Shown one piece after another: positions 52,774-61,395 of a stretch of 64,000 nucleotides of DNA (positions are counted from its first letter, which is position 1; every line of letters starts with the position of its first letter). Position numbers and translations under genes: made by a program. The stretch covers positions 1 to 64,000 of the forward strand of contig NZ_JBKDZH010000044.1 in NCBI RefSeq assembly GCF_047971185.1, in the 5' to 3' direction. The notes under the pieces are model-generated. The model was not told where the DNA came from and made no database searches. It saw only the letters and a list, made by a program, of their open reading frames with translations. Origin of the DNA: Kluyvera sp047971185. GTDB taxonomy: Bacteria > Pseudomonadota > Gammaproteobacteria > Enterobacterales > Enterobacteriaceae.

Positions 52774-53568
52774 ATGAGCCTGTTACATTTAGCGGAAAAC
52801 ACCCTGGCCGCGGCCAACGTTCTGGGTCGCTGGCTGGCGCAAAATGATTTCTCAACCTCGCCAGGGGCCGACCAGAGTCAGCTGGTGGTGCTGGCGGGCA
52901 ACGCCGTGATGCCGACCATTGATGCCGCCTGCCGGCTGGTCAGTAAGCAGGGGGGGACGCTGTTGATTAGCGGCGGGATCGGTCACTCAACGACGTTTCT
53001 TTATGAGGCCATCGCTCGTCATCCGCGCTATGCCGGTATTGCAACCCAGGGTAAGGCCGAGGCGGTGCTGCTGGCGGAAATTGCCCACCGCTTCTGGCAG
53101 ATCCCGCGTGAGCGGATAGTGGTGGAAGACCGCTCCACCAACTGCGGGGAGAACGCCTGGTTTACTCGGCGGATGATGGAAGAACAGGGCATCACCGCGC
53201 CTTGCGCGACGGTGATTCAGGACCCAACCATGCAGCGCCGCACCATGGCGACTTTTGCCCGCGTGTGGCAGGACGTTGACAGTGCGCCGCGCTGGCTGAG
53301 CTATCCGGGGTTCGTGCCGGAACTTGAAAATACGCCCCATGGGGTGGACTGGCGGCAGCAGGCGGTCGGGCTGTGGCCGGTAACGCGCTATCTGTCGCTG
53401 ATCCTCGGGGAACTGCCGCGTCTGCGCGATGATGCGCAAGGCTACGGGCCGCAGGGCAAAGGCTTTATTGCCCATGTTGATGTTCCAGAGGCGGTCGACG
53501 AGGCCTGGCAACGGCTGTCCGCCGACCCGCAGCTACAGCAGGTGCTTGCCAGCCGTACGCTGAAGTGA
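52774..53568 (+). CDS. ydcF: DUF218/ElyC-like protein YdcF
   Basis: YdcF is a DUF218-family protein with a Rossmann-like fold, reported to bind SAM in E. coli; its role is unknown. The 264-residue product aligns with E. coli YdcF (266). Conserved stretches are ILAGNAVMPTIDAAC-like VVLAGNAVMPTIDAAC, LLISGGIGHSTTFLY, VEDRSTNCGENA and QDPTMQRRTMATFARV. The ATG at 52774 has AGGAG about 11 bases ahead and matches the family start; the upstream in-frame ATG lies in non-conserved sequence. aldA follows on the same strand beyond a minus-strand gene. Confidence 0.93.
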   Translation: MSLLHLAENTLAAANVLGRWLAQNDFSTSPGADQSQLVVLAGNAVMPTIDAACRLVSKQGGTLLISGGIGHSTTFLYEAIARHPRYAGIATQGKAEAVLLAEIAHRFWQIPRERIVVEDRSTNCGENAWFTRRMMEEQGITAPCATVIQDPTMQRRTMATFARVWQDVDSAPRWLSYPGFVPELENTPHGVDWRQQAVGLWPVTRYLSLILGELPRLRDDAQGYGPQGKGFIAHVDVPEAVDEAWQRLSADPQLQQVLASRTLK

Positions 53569-53577
53569 ATCACATCG

Positions 53578-53596
53578 CCCGGCGGCGCACGCCGGG
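53578..53596. repeat. short GC-rich REP-like hairpin
   Basis: CCCGGCG and CGCCGGG form a 7-bp stem with a five-base loop between convergent genes, resembling enteric REP half-elements. Confidence 0.5.
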
Positions 53597-53610
53597 TAAA
53601 GCAGAGGCGC

Positions 53611-54138
53611 TTAACGGAAACTCCACTGCATACTCACCACAAAGATCGACGGCAGAATAATCCCGCTCTCAATGCCAAAGTAGTCGGTAAAGTTGTATTG
53701 CAGCCCATGATAGAGATACGGTGAAAAGCCGACGCCGGTGATTTTCTTTGCCGTACGGTACGCGCCCTCGTCGCCGCAGTGGCGGAAGGCATCGAAAAAG
53801 AACTCACCGGTATAGGCGTAGATCCCTTTAAAGGTCCAGCCTTTGTTCTCGTTATTGCCTTGCAGCCAGTCACGACGCACGCCCATCGTCAGGCAGCGAT
53901 CGGCAAAGCTGTTTTTCATCGTCCCAACCAGCAGGCTGTATTTTGAATCCGTGGAGAATTTACGCTCAACGGAGAAGAAATCGTTGTTGAATTTCTCATT
54001 ATATTGGCCGTGATTGCCGGTCATATGATAGACGAATGAACCTGTATTCACGGAGTACAGGTTAATCTCACCGGCATAACTCGAGGCTGCTGGAATAGCT
54101 GCCGCCATAAATGCCAGCGCGCTGGGGATTCTACGCAT
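53611..54138 (-). CDS. putative outer-membrane beta-barrel protein of unknown function
   Basis: I do not recognise this 175-residue protein. It begins with a clear signal peptide (about 1-22, cleavage near SSYAG). The rest alternates polar and aromatic residues (INLYSVNTGSFVYHMTGN, YSLLVGTMKNSF, WTFKGIYAYTGEFFFDAF) and ends with VVSMQWSFR, resembling a small eight-strand outer-membrane barrel, although the last residue is Arg rather than Phe. Two Cys residues (CLTMG and RHCGDE) could form a disulphide. It is absent from the E. coli ydcF-aldA interval. It lies alone and convergent with ydcF. Confidence 0.6.
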   Translation of the reverse strand: MRRIPSALAFMAAAIPAASSYAGEINLYSVNTGSFVYHMTGNHGQYNEKFNNDFFSVERKFSTDSKYSLLVGTMKNSFADRCLTMGVRRDWLQGNNENKGWTFKGIYAYTGEFFFDAFRHCGDEGAYRTAKKITGVGFSPYLYHGLQYNFTDYFGIESGIILPSIFVVSMQWSFR

Positions 54139-54262
54139 GATAAAACTTCGGAACGCTTAAATAAGAAAATAATGTTCGCCATCATACGTTTTGCACGATA
54201 AACAAAGGTTCAACCGTCGCGGAACGCCGGTTTATTGTTGCCGTCACGATCCTCGCTTTCTT

Positions 54263-54278
54263 TACGAGTCACCTCACA
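54263..54278. promoter_or_regulatory. possible CRP site before aldA
   Basis: TACGA and TCACA are separated by six bases, 8 of 10 matches to TGTGA-N6-TCACA. aldA is known to need CRP in E. coli. The site is about 100 bases before the aldA start. Confidence 0.4.
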
Positions 54279-54374
54279 TAAACGCACTGAACCGGTTGGG
54301 GAAAGTTGCCAAAGTGTATATGTATTTAACAATAATTTTACTTATCAACCCCCTCACGCAGACAGGAGCAGGTC

Positions 54375-55820
54375 ATGACGTCACCCGTGCAACATCCCAT
54401 GTATATTGATGGTCAGTTCGTTAGCTGGCAGGGCGAAAGCTGGATTGATGTGATTAACCCCGCGACGGAAGAGTGCCTTTCCCGCATCCCGGACGGCGAT
54501 GCCGAGCATGCTAAGCGGGCCATTGATGCCGCCGAACGCGCCCAGCCGGGCTGGGAAGCGCTGCCGGCTATTGAACGCGCCGGATGGTTGCGCAAAATTG
54601 CGGCGGGTATCCGCGCCCGTGCGCCAGAAATCAGCCAACTGATTGTGGCGGAAGGCGGGAAGATCCAGCAGCTGGCGGAGGTGGAGGTCAACTTCACCGC
54701 CGATTACATCGAGTACATGGCCGAATGGGCGCGTCGCTATGAAGGCGAAATTCTGCAAAGCGACCGTCCGGGTGAAAATATCTTTGTCTTTAAGCGCGCG
54801 CTGGGCGTCACCACCGGCATTCTGCCGTGGAACTTCCCGTTCTTCCTGATTGCCCGTAAGCTCGCACCAGCGCTGATTACCGGCAACACCATCGTGATTA
54901 AACCAAGCGAATTTACGCCGAATAACGCCATCGCCTTTGCGGAAATCGTTCATCAGATCGGGCTGCCGAAAGGGGTGTTTAACCTGGTGCTGGGACGCGG
55001 CGAGACCGTCGGCCAGGAGCTGGCGGGTAACCCGAAAGTGGCGATGGTCAGCATGACCGGGAGCGTGACGGCGGGTGAGAAAATTATGGCGGCCGCGGCG
55101 AAGAATATCACCAAAGTGTGCCTCGAACTGGGCGGCAAAGCGCCCGCTATCGTGCTGGATGATGCAGACATTGAGCTGGCGGTGAAAGCGATTGTCGACT
55201 CCCGGGTCATCAACACCGGGCAGGTATGTAACTGCGCCGAGCGCGTGTATGTGCAGAAAGGCATCTACGATCGCTTCGTTAATCAGCTGGGTGAAGCAAT
55301 GAAAGCGGTGTCGTTCGGCGACCCGGCGCAGCGCAACGACATTGCCATGGGGCCGCTGATTAATGCCGCCGCGCTGGAGCGCGTCGAGCAGAAAGTGGCG
55401 AAAGCCGTTGAGCAGGGGGCCAGAGTGGCGCTGGGCGGTAAAGCGGTAGAAGGCAGCGGCTATTTCTACCCGCCGACCCTGCTGCTGGACGTGCGCCAGG
55501 AGATGAGCATCATGCACGAAGAAACCTTCGGCCCGGTGCTGCCGGTGGTGATGTTCGATACCCTCGATGAGGCGCTAAAGATGGCGAACGACAGCGACTA
55601 CGGCCTGACCTCATCGATTTATACCCGTGACCTGAATCTGGCAATGAAGGCCGTTCGCGGGCTGAAGTTTGGCGAAACCTACATCAACCGCGAGAACTTT
55701 GAAGCAATGCAGGGCTTCCATGCGGGCTGGCGTAAGTCGGGCATCGGTGGCGCCGATGGCCGCCACGGGCTGAATGAATATCTGCAGACGCAGGTGGTCT
55801 ACCTTCAGTCGCAGGGCTAA
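54375..55820 (+). CDS. aldA: lactaldehyde/glycolaldehyde dehydrogenase
   Basis: AldA oxidises L-lactaldehyde and glycolaldehyde to the acids with NAD in fucose, rhamnose and related catabolism. The 481-residue protein is two residues longer than E. coli AldA and aligns throughout. Aldehyde dehydrogenase motifs are LPWNFPFFLIARKLAPAL near 148-165, the catalytic Glu in LELGGKAP near 253, and the catalytic Cys in GQVCNCAERV near 286. GGAGCAGGTC gives the ribosome site. The order ydcF-aldA-gapC-cybB matches E. coli, with extra genes added between. Confidence 0.97.
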   Translation: MTSPVQHPMYIDGQFVSWQGESWIDVINPATEECLSRIPDGDAEHAKRAIDAAERAQPGWEALPAIERAGWLRKIAAGIRARAPEISQLIVAEGGKIQQLAEVEVNFTADYIEYMAEWARRYEGEILQSDRPGENIFVFKRALGVTTGILPWNFPFFLIARKLAPALITGNTIVIKPSEFTPNNAIAFAEIVHQIGLPKGVFNLVLGRGETVGQELAGNPKVAMVSMTGSVTAGEKIMAAAAKNITKVCLELGGKAPAIVLDDADIELAVKAIVDSRVINTGQVCNCAERVYVQKGIYDRFVNQLGEAMKAVSFGDPAQRNDIAMGPLINAAALERVEQKVAKAVEQGARVALGGKAVEGSGYFYPPTLLLDVRQEMSIMHEETFGPVLPVVMFDTLDEALKMANDSDYGLTSSIYTRDLNLAMKAVRGLKFGETYINRENFEAMQGFHAGWRKSGIGGADGRHGLNEYLQTQVVYLQSQG

Positions 55821-55834
55821 ACTCACGCACGTTG

Positions 55835-55864
55835 AAAGTGTAACCCGAAGCCGGGTTACACTTT
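55835..55864. terminator. bidirectional terminator between aldA and the esterase gene
   Basis: AAAGTGTAACCC and GGGTTACACTTT form a perfect 12-bp stem with a GAAGCC loop. The right arm contains the stop of the convergent esterase gene. Confidence 0.85.
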
Positions 55865-56782
55865 AGTCGCTATCCAGTTCATCATCAGCTGCGGCCATAC
55901 CTCGACCGGTAAACCCAGCGTATCACGAATACCAAATCCGTGCAGCCCCTGCTCAAAAAGATGTATTTCAACCGGCACCCGATGGGCGCGTAGCGCATTA
56001 AACAGCGCCAGGCTGTTTTCCACCTTCACCGCCGGATCGTCCACCGCATGTAAGATAAAGGTCGGCGGGGTATCATCATCTACGCGTTTTTCCAGCGAAT
56101 AATGGGCGCGCCGTTCAGCGTCTGGCGCGTCGCCGATGAGTTCGTGGCGGGAGCCGGGGTGGCCAAATTCGCTGTCCATGCTGATAACCGGGTATACCAG
56201 CGCCATAAAGTCAGGCCGAGCGGAGAGCTCATCCACCGCGTCCAGCGGTGAACTGGCCGGTTCCGCGAAACGGGTACCGAGGCTTGCCGCTACGTGCCCA
56301 CCGGAGGAAAAACCCAGCACGCCCAGTTTATCGGGCTGTAGCCCCCACTGCGCCGCCTGACTGCGGATAGTCCGCATTGCGCGCTGCACGTCCGCTAGCG
56401 GCGCGTTAGCGCCCTCAACATGGCCATCGCCGGGCAGCCGGTAGGTCATCACAAACAGCGTGTAGCCGCGTGCGGTAAAATCCGGCGCCAGCGCGGTGCC
56501 TTCTTTATCCAGCACCACCCGTTTATAGGAGCCGCCGGGCGTGACCAGAATACCGACCCCGTTGGGCCGCTCAGGCTGATAGACGGTTACCTGCGGTGCG
56601 CGAATGCCGGTCACCGCGCGATCCCACGCGCTGTTGCCGGTATGGTCGCTCTCCAGCGTTAATGTCACGCGGCTGGGCTGCGCGCCCGGCGCATCTCCGT
56701 TAGGCCAGAGGAAAAAGGTGGTGGCGGTGCGCGCGGCTTTCTCCATCCGCGCCAGCAGTTCGTCCTTTTGCGTTGTGTACAT
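55856..56782 (-). CDS. alpha/beta hydrolase, esterase/lipase-like
   Basis: This 308-residue protein is an alpha/beta hydrolase of the acetyl-esterase type (BD-FAE/xylan-esterase-like). It shows LVTPGGSYKRVVLDKEG as oxyanion region near 95, the nucleophile elbow GFSSGGHVAASLG near 172, an acidic residue in HAVDDPAVKVENS near 245, and the His in QGLHGFGI near 285. No signal peptide is seen from the chosen start at 56782 (GAGG five bases before), so it would be cytosolic. It may deacetylate sugars. The longer frame upstream is not supported. Confidence 0.78.
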   Translation of the reverse strand: MYTTQKDELLARMEKAARTATTFFLWPNGDAPGAQPSRVTLTLESDHTGNSAWDRAVTGIRAPQVTVYQPERPNGVGILVTPGGSYKRVVLDKEGTALAPDFTARGYTLFVMTYRLPGDGHVEGANAPLADVQRAMRTIRSQAAQWGLQPDKLGVLGFSSGGHVAASLGTRFAEPASSPLDAVDELSARPDFMALVYPVISMDSEFGHPGSRHELIGDAPDAERRAHYSLEKRVDDDTPPTFILHAVDDPAVKVENSLALFNALRAHRVPVEIHLFEQGLHGFGIRDTLGLPVEVWPQLMMNWIATKV

Positions 56783-56952
56783 TTCATCCTCGTTGAATGG
56801 CATTCTGTGCGACATCGTTGACGCACAGACGTTTTGCGGGGCCAGTGGGGGGGTAACAGTAGATCGTTTAGGGGGCAGTTGTATTGTGCAATCTGTAGCA
56901 TTGCCGATCAAAATGCGCATAAATCCAATATGGACCACCGCTTGTGGCAAGA

Positions 56953-56974
56953 CGGCGGGCGAAACCGCCCGCCG
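56953..56974 (-). terminator. GC-rich hairpin after gapC
   Basis: CGGCGGGC and GCCCGCCG form an 8-bp perfect stem with a GAAACC loop just after the gapC stop. There is no clear T tract. Confidence 0.55.
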
Positions 56975-56981
56975 GAGAGCA

Positions 56982-57983
56982 TTACATTCTGGCGAATTTT
57001 TCCAGCACGCGAATCAACTGGGTGACAAAGCCGTACTCGTTATCGTACCAGGAAACGGTCTTCACCAGCTGTAGACCACCGGCTTCGGTGACCTCCGTCT
57101 GGGTGGCGTCGAACACCGAACCGAAATGGGTACCGATAATATCGGACGAGACAATCTCTTCCTCGGTATAGCCAAAGGATTCGTTGTTTTCGGCGGCATT
57201 CTTCATGACCTGATTGACTTCCTCGGCGGTGACTTTCTTACCAAGGATGGAGACCAGTTCGGTCACCGAGCCGGTTTTAGTCGGCACGCGCTGGGCATGG
57301 CCTTTGAGCTTGCCGCTTAGCGCGGGGATGACCAGACCAATCGCTTTTGCCGCGCCGGTGGTATGCGGAATGATGTTTTCAGCCGCCGCGCGCGAGGCGC
57401 GCAGATCTTTCCCGCGTGGGCCATCAACCAGCGACTGGGTGCCGGTGTAGGCGTGGATGGTGGTCATGGTACCCACTTCAATGCCGAACGCGTCGTTGAG
57501 CGCTTTGGCCATCGGTGCCAGGCAGTTGGTGGTACAAGAGGCCACGGAGATAATCTTGTCGCTGGCATTCAGCGTATCGTCGTTGACGTTAAACACCAGC
57601 GTTTTCATCTCGCCGGCAGGCGCGGAGACCAGCACTTTTTTCGCCCCGGCATCCAGGTGGGCCTGCGATTTTTCCGTCGAGGTGTAGAAGCCGGTGCATT
57701 CCACAATCAGTTCAGCGCCCTGAGCGGTCCATGGGATGTTCTTCGCGTCTTTCTCGGCGTAAACGGTGATCGTTTTGCCATTAACAATCAGCGCGTTATC
57801 GGTGAAATCAACGCTCCACGGGAAGGGGCCGTAGTTAGAGTCATGCTTTAAAAGATAAGCCAACACTTTGGGCGAGGTCAGGTCGTTAATCGCGACAACT
57901 TCATGACTGCTGGATACTTCCAGTAACCGGCGCAAAACCAGTCGGCCGATACGCCCAAACCCGTTAATGCCAATTTTACTCAT
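56982..57983 (-). CDS. gapC: glyceraldehyde-3-phosphate dehydrogenase, GapC type
   Basis: GapC catalyses the NAD-dependent oxidation and phosphorylation of glyceraldehyde 3-phosphate. The 333-residue reading frame is complete, with the NAD-binding INGFGRIGRLVLRR motif at the N-terminus, Asp34 (NAD preference), the catalytic SCTTNC motif with Cys150, and the WYDNEYG motif near the end. The position between aldA and cybB is that of gapC, which is a broken pseudogene in E. coli K-12 but intact here. It is not gapA, whose neighbourhood is different. It is divergent from cybB. Confidence 0.93.
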   Translation of the reverse strand: MSKIGINGFGRIGRLVLRRLLEVSSSHEVVAINDLTSPKVLAYLLKHDSNYGPFPWSVDFTDNALIVNGKTITVYAEKDAKNIPWTAQGAELIVECTGFYTSTEKSQAHLDAGAKKVLVSAPAGEMKTLVFNVNDDTLNASDKIISVASCTTNCLAPMAKALNDAFGIEVGTMTTIHAYTGTQSLVDGPRGKDLRASRAAAENIIPHTTGAAKAIGLVIPALSGKLKGHAQRVPTKTGSVTELVSILGKKVTAEEVNQVMKNAAENNESFGYTEEEIVSSDIIGTHFGSVFDATQTEVTEAGGLQLVKTVSWYDNEYGFVTQLIRVLEKFARM

Positions 57984-58208
57984 GGTGCTCTCCTGTCAGT
58001 GATGGGGGTTAGCCCAATACGCGTATTTAAACCTGCTAATAGATAAGTGTGGATTATAGGTTTCACCTGTCCAGGCTTAGTTCAGCCAACGGTGAAGGGC
58101 AATGTCATTTTGATAAAATAATTTGTATCGATATGAAAAAGTTAATGAATTTTTAATGAAAGGCGGCTATTTTGCTTTTTTATGTTATTTTTCAGAGTGC
58201 ATACGGCG

Positions 58209-58736
58209 ATGAACGACAAATATTCCCGCTTACAAATGACGATCCACTGGTTGGTTTTTTTGCTGGTGGTGGTGGCCTACGCGGCGATGGAACTGCGCGG
58301 ATTCTTCCCGCGTAGCGACCGACCGCTGATTAATATGGTGCATGTTTCCTGCGGTATCAGCATTCTGGTGCTGATGGTGGCGCGCCTGCTGATTCGCCTG
58401 AAGCGCCCGGCACCGCCGATTGTGCCAAAGCCAAAGCCGATGATGACCGGGCTGGCGCACCTGGGGCACCTGGCCATTTACCTGCTGTTTATCGCCTTAC
58501 CGCTGATAGGCCTGGTGATGATGTACAACCGCGGTAACCCGTGGCTGGCATTTGGTCTGGTGATGCCGCACGCCGCCGAGGCCAATTTCGACCTGGTGGA
58601 TACGCTCAAGCAGTACCATGTCTTCCTCGCCAACCTGGGTTACTGGCTGATTGGCCTGCATGCCCTTGCCGCGCTGGCGCACCATTATATCTGGAAGGAC
58701 AACACGCTGCTGCGGATGATGCCGCGTAAGCGTTAA
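58209..58736 (+). CDS. cybB: cytochrome b561
   Basis: CybB is a di-haem cytochrome b561 of the inner membrane that oxidises ubiquinol and passes electrons to superoxide. The 175-residue protein has four hydrophobic helices and haem-ligand His residues in TIHWLVFLL near 17, MVHVSCG near 52, and the late HALAALAHHY. It aligns throughout with the E. coli protein (176). The ATG at 58209 matches the family start MNDKYSR, although the ribosome site is weak; the frame from 58182 is not conserved. Confidence 0.95.
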   Translation: MNDKYSRLQMTIHWLVFLLVVVAYAAMELRGFFPRSDRPLINMVHVSCGISILVLMVARLLIRLKRPAPPIVPKPKPMMTGLAHLGHLAIYLLFIALPLIGLVMMYNRGNPWLAFGLVMPHAAEANFDLVDTLKQYHVFLANLGYWLIGLHALAALAHHYIWKDNTLLRMMPRKR

Positions 58737-58811
58737 CAAGGCTTTTAACTCCCTGGGCTTCGCGTTACCATACGCCATCATTTTTGTTGCGTTGGTGTAG
58801 GAGAGAACAGG

Positions 58812-59450
58812 GTGTTCGCAGATTTTGGCGTGCTGAATTACTGGACGTATTTACTCGGGGCGATCTTTATTATTCTGGTGCCGGGGCCAAATACGTTTTT
58901 CGTGCTGAAAACCGGCGTTGCGCACGGTATCCGTAAAGGATATATGGCGGCGCTGGCGGTCTTTATCGGCGATGCCGTGCTGATGTTCCTCTCGTTTGCC
59001 GGCGTTGCCACGCTGATTAAAACCACGCCGGTGCTGTTTAACATCGTACGTTATCTCGGCGCGATATATCTGCTGTATCTCGGTGGTAAGATGCTCTACA
59101 GCACGCTCAAACGTAAAGCGGTAGGGCAGGAAGAAGAGGCCGAGCCGGGCCATGCCATTTTCAAACGTGCGCTGACCTTAAGCCTGACCAATCCGAAGGC
59201 GATTCTATTCTATGTTTCGTTTTTTGTGCAGTTTATTGACGTGCACGCCAAAACGCCGGGTCTGGCGTTCTTTATTCTCGCGCTGACGCTGGAACTGGTG
59301 AGCTTTACCTATCTGAGCTTCTTGATCGTTTCCGGTTCGCTGGTTACCCGCTATGTTAAAACCCGTAAGAAGCTGGCGAAGATTGGCAATAGCCTGATTG
59401 GCCTGGTGTTTGTCGGTTTTGCTGCCCGTCTGGCGACGTTGCAGTCCTGA
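58812..59450 (+). CDS. leuE: leucine efflux protein, LysE/RhtB family
   Basis: LeuE exports leucine and some analogues from the cytosol. The 212-residue protein has the LysE-family pattern of five or six hydrophobic helices, with the family motif VPGPNTFFVLKTGV near 22-35 and GRYLGAIYLLYLGGKML near 77. It aligns over the full E. coli LeuE length. The start is GTG at 58812 with AGGAG upstream. In E. coli leuE lies elsewhere; here it sits between cybB and the hok remnant, so it has moved. Confidence 0.92.
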   Translation: MFADFGVLNYWTYLLGAIFIILVPGPNTFFVLKTGVAHGIRKGYMAALAVFIGDAVLMFLSFAGVATLIKTTPVLFNIVRYLGAIYLLYLGGKMLYSTLKRKAVGQEEEAEPGHAIFKRALTLSLTNPKAILFYVSFFVQFIDVHAKTPGLAFFILALTLELVSFTYLSFLIVSGSLVTRYVKTRKKLAKIGNSLIGLVFVGFAARLATLQS

Positions 59451-59459
59451 GCTATCGAT

Positions 59460-59487
59460 GCCGGACCAGGCGTAGTCGCCGTCCGGC
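59460..59487. repeat. REP element
   Basis: GCCGGAC and GTCCGGC bracket a GC-rich core (CAGGCGTAGTCGCC), the layout of an enteric REP. It lies 10 bases after the leuE stop. Confidence 0.75.
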
Positions 59488-59639
59488 AATCCCATCCCGC
59501 TCCCCGCAATAATTCAAAGCCGTTATAGATGTGCCTGATAGGGCACTCAAAGCTAATAGATAAAGTGATTCATAGAGTTAGCGGCAGGGTGTACTATCTT
59601 AGCGGGTGCTTGAGGCTATCTGTCTCAGGCATTAGCCAA

Positions 59640-59860
59640 ACGGCAGATAGAGAAAAGCCCCGGAAACATTGAGCGTCTTGCAGGACGCTCAACATCAACC
59701 GAGGCCACATCTATGCGTTACAACATCAGAGTAGCCTCTTGCGGACCTTCGGGTCAAGGAGAAGCAGGCTATGAAGCAGCCAAAGGCGATGATTGTCGCC
59801 CTGATCGTCATCTGTATTACCGCCACTCTTGATGGTGTCTGTCATCCTCATCGCACCTAA
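59640..59860 (+). pseudogene. degenerate hok/mok type I toxin locus
   Basis: A hok leader-like region (AGAAAAGCCCCGG, then a hairpin around GAGCGTCTTGC/GGACGCTC, then CCGAGGCCACATCTATGCG) precedes a mok-like frame at 59713-59832. The hok-like frame at 59771-59860 reads MKQPKAMIVALIVICITA, which matches the membrane segment of HokD-type toxins. After residue 18 the match stops and the frame ends at 29 residues, losing the periplasmic C-terminus. The locus sits between cybB and trg, the place of hokB/mokB in E. coli, though the sequence resembles HokD/HokE more. It is probably inactive. Confidence 0.8.
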
Positions 59861-59937
59861 TTCGCTTCTCTACACGCTTCCCTGTAATTCTTTTGGCAGA
59901 AATTGCGCAATCATTTTACAATTTTATAAAATTACTG

Positions 59938-59957
59938 ATAGTATACCCCCCTATATT
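59938..59957. promoter_or_regulatory. FrmR operator
   Basis: ATAGTATA and TATATT flank a tract of six C, matching the known FrmR site with its central C/G tract and TATA arms. It lies 12 bases before frmR, next to a TATAAAAT-type -10 region, so repression by formaldehyde-free FrmR is likely. Confidence 0.8.
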
Positions 59958-59969
59958 ACCGGAGGGCCT

Positions 59970-60245
59970 ATGCCGCATTCACCTGAAGATAAAAAACGCG
60001 CATTAACCCGGGTTCGCCGCATTAAAGGGCAGGTTGAGGCGCTGGAGCGCGCGCTGGAGTCCGGCGACTCGTGCCTCACTATCCTGCAACAGATTGCCTC
60101 CATTCGCGGGGCCGCCAACGGCCTGATGGGCGAAATGGTCGAAATGCATCTCAAAGACGAACTGGTGAGCGGAGAGACCACGCCGGATCAGCGTGCGCTT
60201 CGCATGACGGAAGTCGGTCATCTGCTACGATCCTATTTAAAATAA
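59970..60245 (+). CDS. frmR: formaldehyde-responsive repressor FrmR
   Basis: FrmR is a CsoR/RcnR-family repressor that lets go of DNA when formaldehyde cross-links its N-terminal Pro2 to Cys35. The 91-residue protein equals E. coli FrmR. Pro2, Cys35 (DSCLTIL) and His60 (EMVEMHL), the known sensor and metal-like positions, are present. The ATG at 59970 is preceded by GGAGG; the longer upstream frame runs through the operator and is rejected. frmA follows after 23 bases. Confidence 0.95.
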   Translation: MPHSPEDKKRALTRVRRIKGQVEALERALESGDSCLTILQQIASIRGAANGLMGEMVEMHLKDELVSGETTPDQRALRMTEVGHLLRSYLK

Positions 60246-60268
60246 TCATCACAACGGAAGAGACAGCT

Positions 60269-61387
60269 ATGAAATCACGTGCTGCAGTTGCGTTTGGCCC
60301 AGGTCAGCCGCTGAAAATTGTTGAAATTGACGTCGCGCCGCCGAAAAAAGGGGAAGTGCTGGTCAAAATCACCCACACCGGCGTCTGCCATACCGATGCG
60401 TTTACGCTGTCCGGTGATGACCCGGAAGGCGTTTTCCCGGCGGTGCTGGGCCATGAGGGCGGTGGCGTAGTGGTTGAAGTGGGTGAAGGTGTGACCAGCC
60501 TGAAGCCTGGCGACCACGTTATTCCGCTGTACACCGCCGAATGCGGCGAGTGTAAGTTCTGTAAATCCGGTAAAACCAACCTCTGTCAGGCCGTTCGCGC
60601 CACCCAGGGCAAAGGTCTGATGCCGGATGGCACGACGCGCTTCTCCTATAACGGCGAGCCGATTTACCACTATATGGGCACCAGCACCTTCAGCGAATAC
60701 ACCGTCGTCGCCGAAATTTCACTGGCGAAAGTGAACCCGCAGGCGCCGCTGGACAAAGTCTGTCTGTTGGGCTGCGGCGTGACCACCGGTATTGGCGCGG
60801 TGCACAACACGGCGAAGGTAAAAGAAGGCGATACCGTAGCGGTCTTTGGCCTTGGCGGTATTGGCCTGGCGGTGATCCAGGGGGCGGTACAGGCGAAGGC
60901 GGGGCGTATTCTGGCGGTGGATACTAACCCGGAAAAATTCACTCTGGCGGCAGAAATGGGTGCCACCGACTTTATCAACCCGAAGGACTACGATAAGCCG
61001 ATTCAGGACGTGATCGTCGAACTGACCGACGGCGGCGTGGACTTCAGCTTCGAGTGTATCGGTAACGTTAACGTGATGCGTTCCGCGCTCGAATGCTGCC
61101 ATAAAGGCTGGGGCGAAAGCATCATCATCGGCGTGGCCGGTGCGGGCCAGGAAATCAAAACCCGTCCGTTCCAGCTGGTGACCGGCCGCGTATGGCGCGG
61201 TTCTGCGTTCGGCGGCGTCAAGGGCCGTACTCAACTTCCGGGCATGGTAGAAGACGCAATGGCGGGCAAAATTCAGCTCGATCCGTTTATCACCCACCGC
61301 CTGCCGCTGGGTCAGATCAATGAAGCGTTCGATCTGATGCATGAAGGCAAATCTATCCGTACCGTGATTCATTTCGGCGATAAATAA
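60269..61387 (+). CDS. frmA: S-(hydroxymethyl)glutathione dehydrogenase
   Basis: FrmA oxidises S-hydroxymethylglutathione, the spontaneous adduct of formaldehyde and glutathione, to S-formylglutathione with NAD. The 372-residue class III alcohol dehydrogenase has the catalytic zinc Cys in GVCHTDAFTL near 38, the structural zinc set CGECKFCKSGKTNLC near 94-108, and the Rossmann motif FGLGGIGLAVIQGA near 195. The ATG at 60269 is set by homology. In E. coli the formylglutathione hydrolase frmB follows; here a terminator follows instead. Confidence 0.96.
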   Translation: MKSRAAVAFGPGQPLKIVEIDVAPPKKGEVLVKITHTGVCHTDAFTLSGDDPEGVFPAVLGHEGGGVVVEVGEGVTSLKPGDHVIPLYTAECGECKFCKSGKTNLCQAVRATQGKGLMPDGTTRFSYNGEPIYHYMGTSTFSEYTVVAEISLAKVNPQAPLDKVCLLGCGVTTGIGAVHNTAKVKEGDTVAVFGLGGIGLAVIQGAVQAKAGRILAVDTNPEKFTLAAEMGATDFINPKDYDKPIQDVIVELTDGGVDFSFECIGNVNVMRSALECCHKGWGESIIIGVAGAGQEIKTRPFQLVTGRVWRGSAFGGVKGRTQLPGMVEDAMAGKIQLDPFITHRLPLGQINEAFDLMHEGKSIRTVIHFGDK

Positions 61388-61395
61388 CGCCACCT

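Noticed and set aside
54191..54409. 72-codon frame upstream of aldA
   Set aside because: No ribosome site and no recognised similarity. It overlaps the aldA promoter region and start.
59829..59969. Longer N-terminus for FrmR
   Set aside because: It would translate through the operator and promoter; homology and the GGAGG site put the start at 59970.
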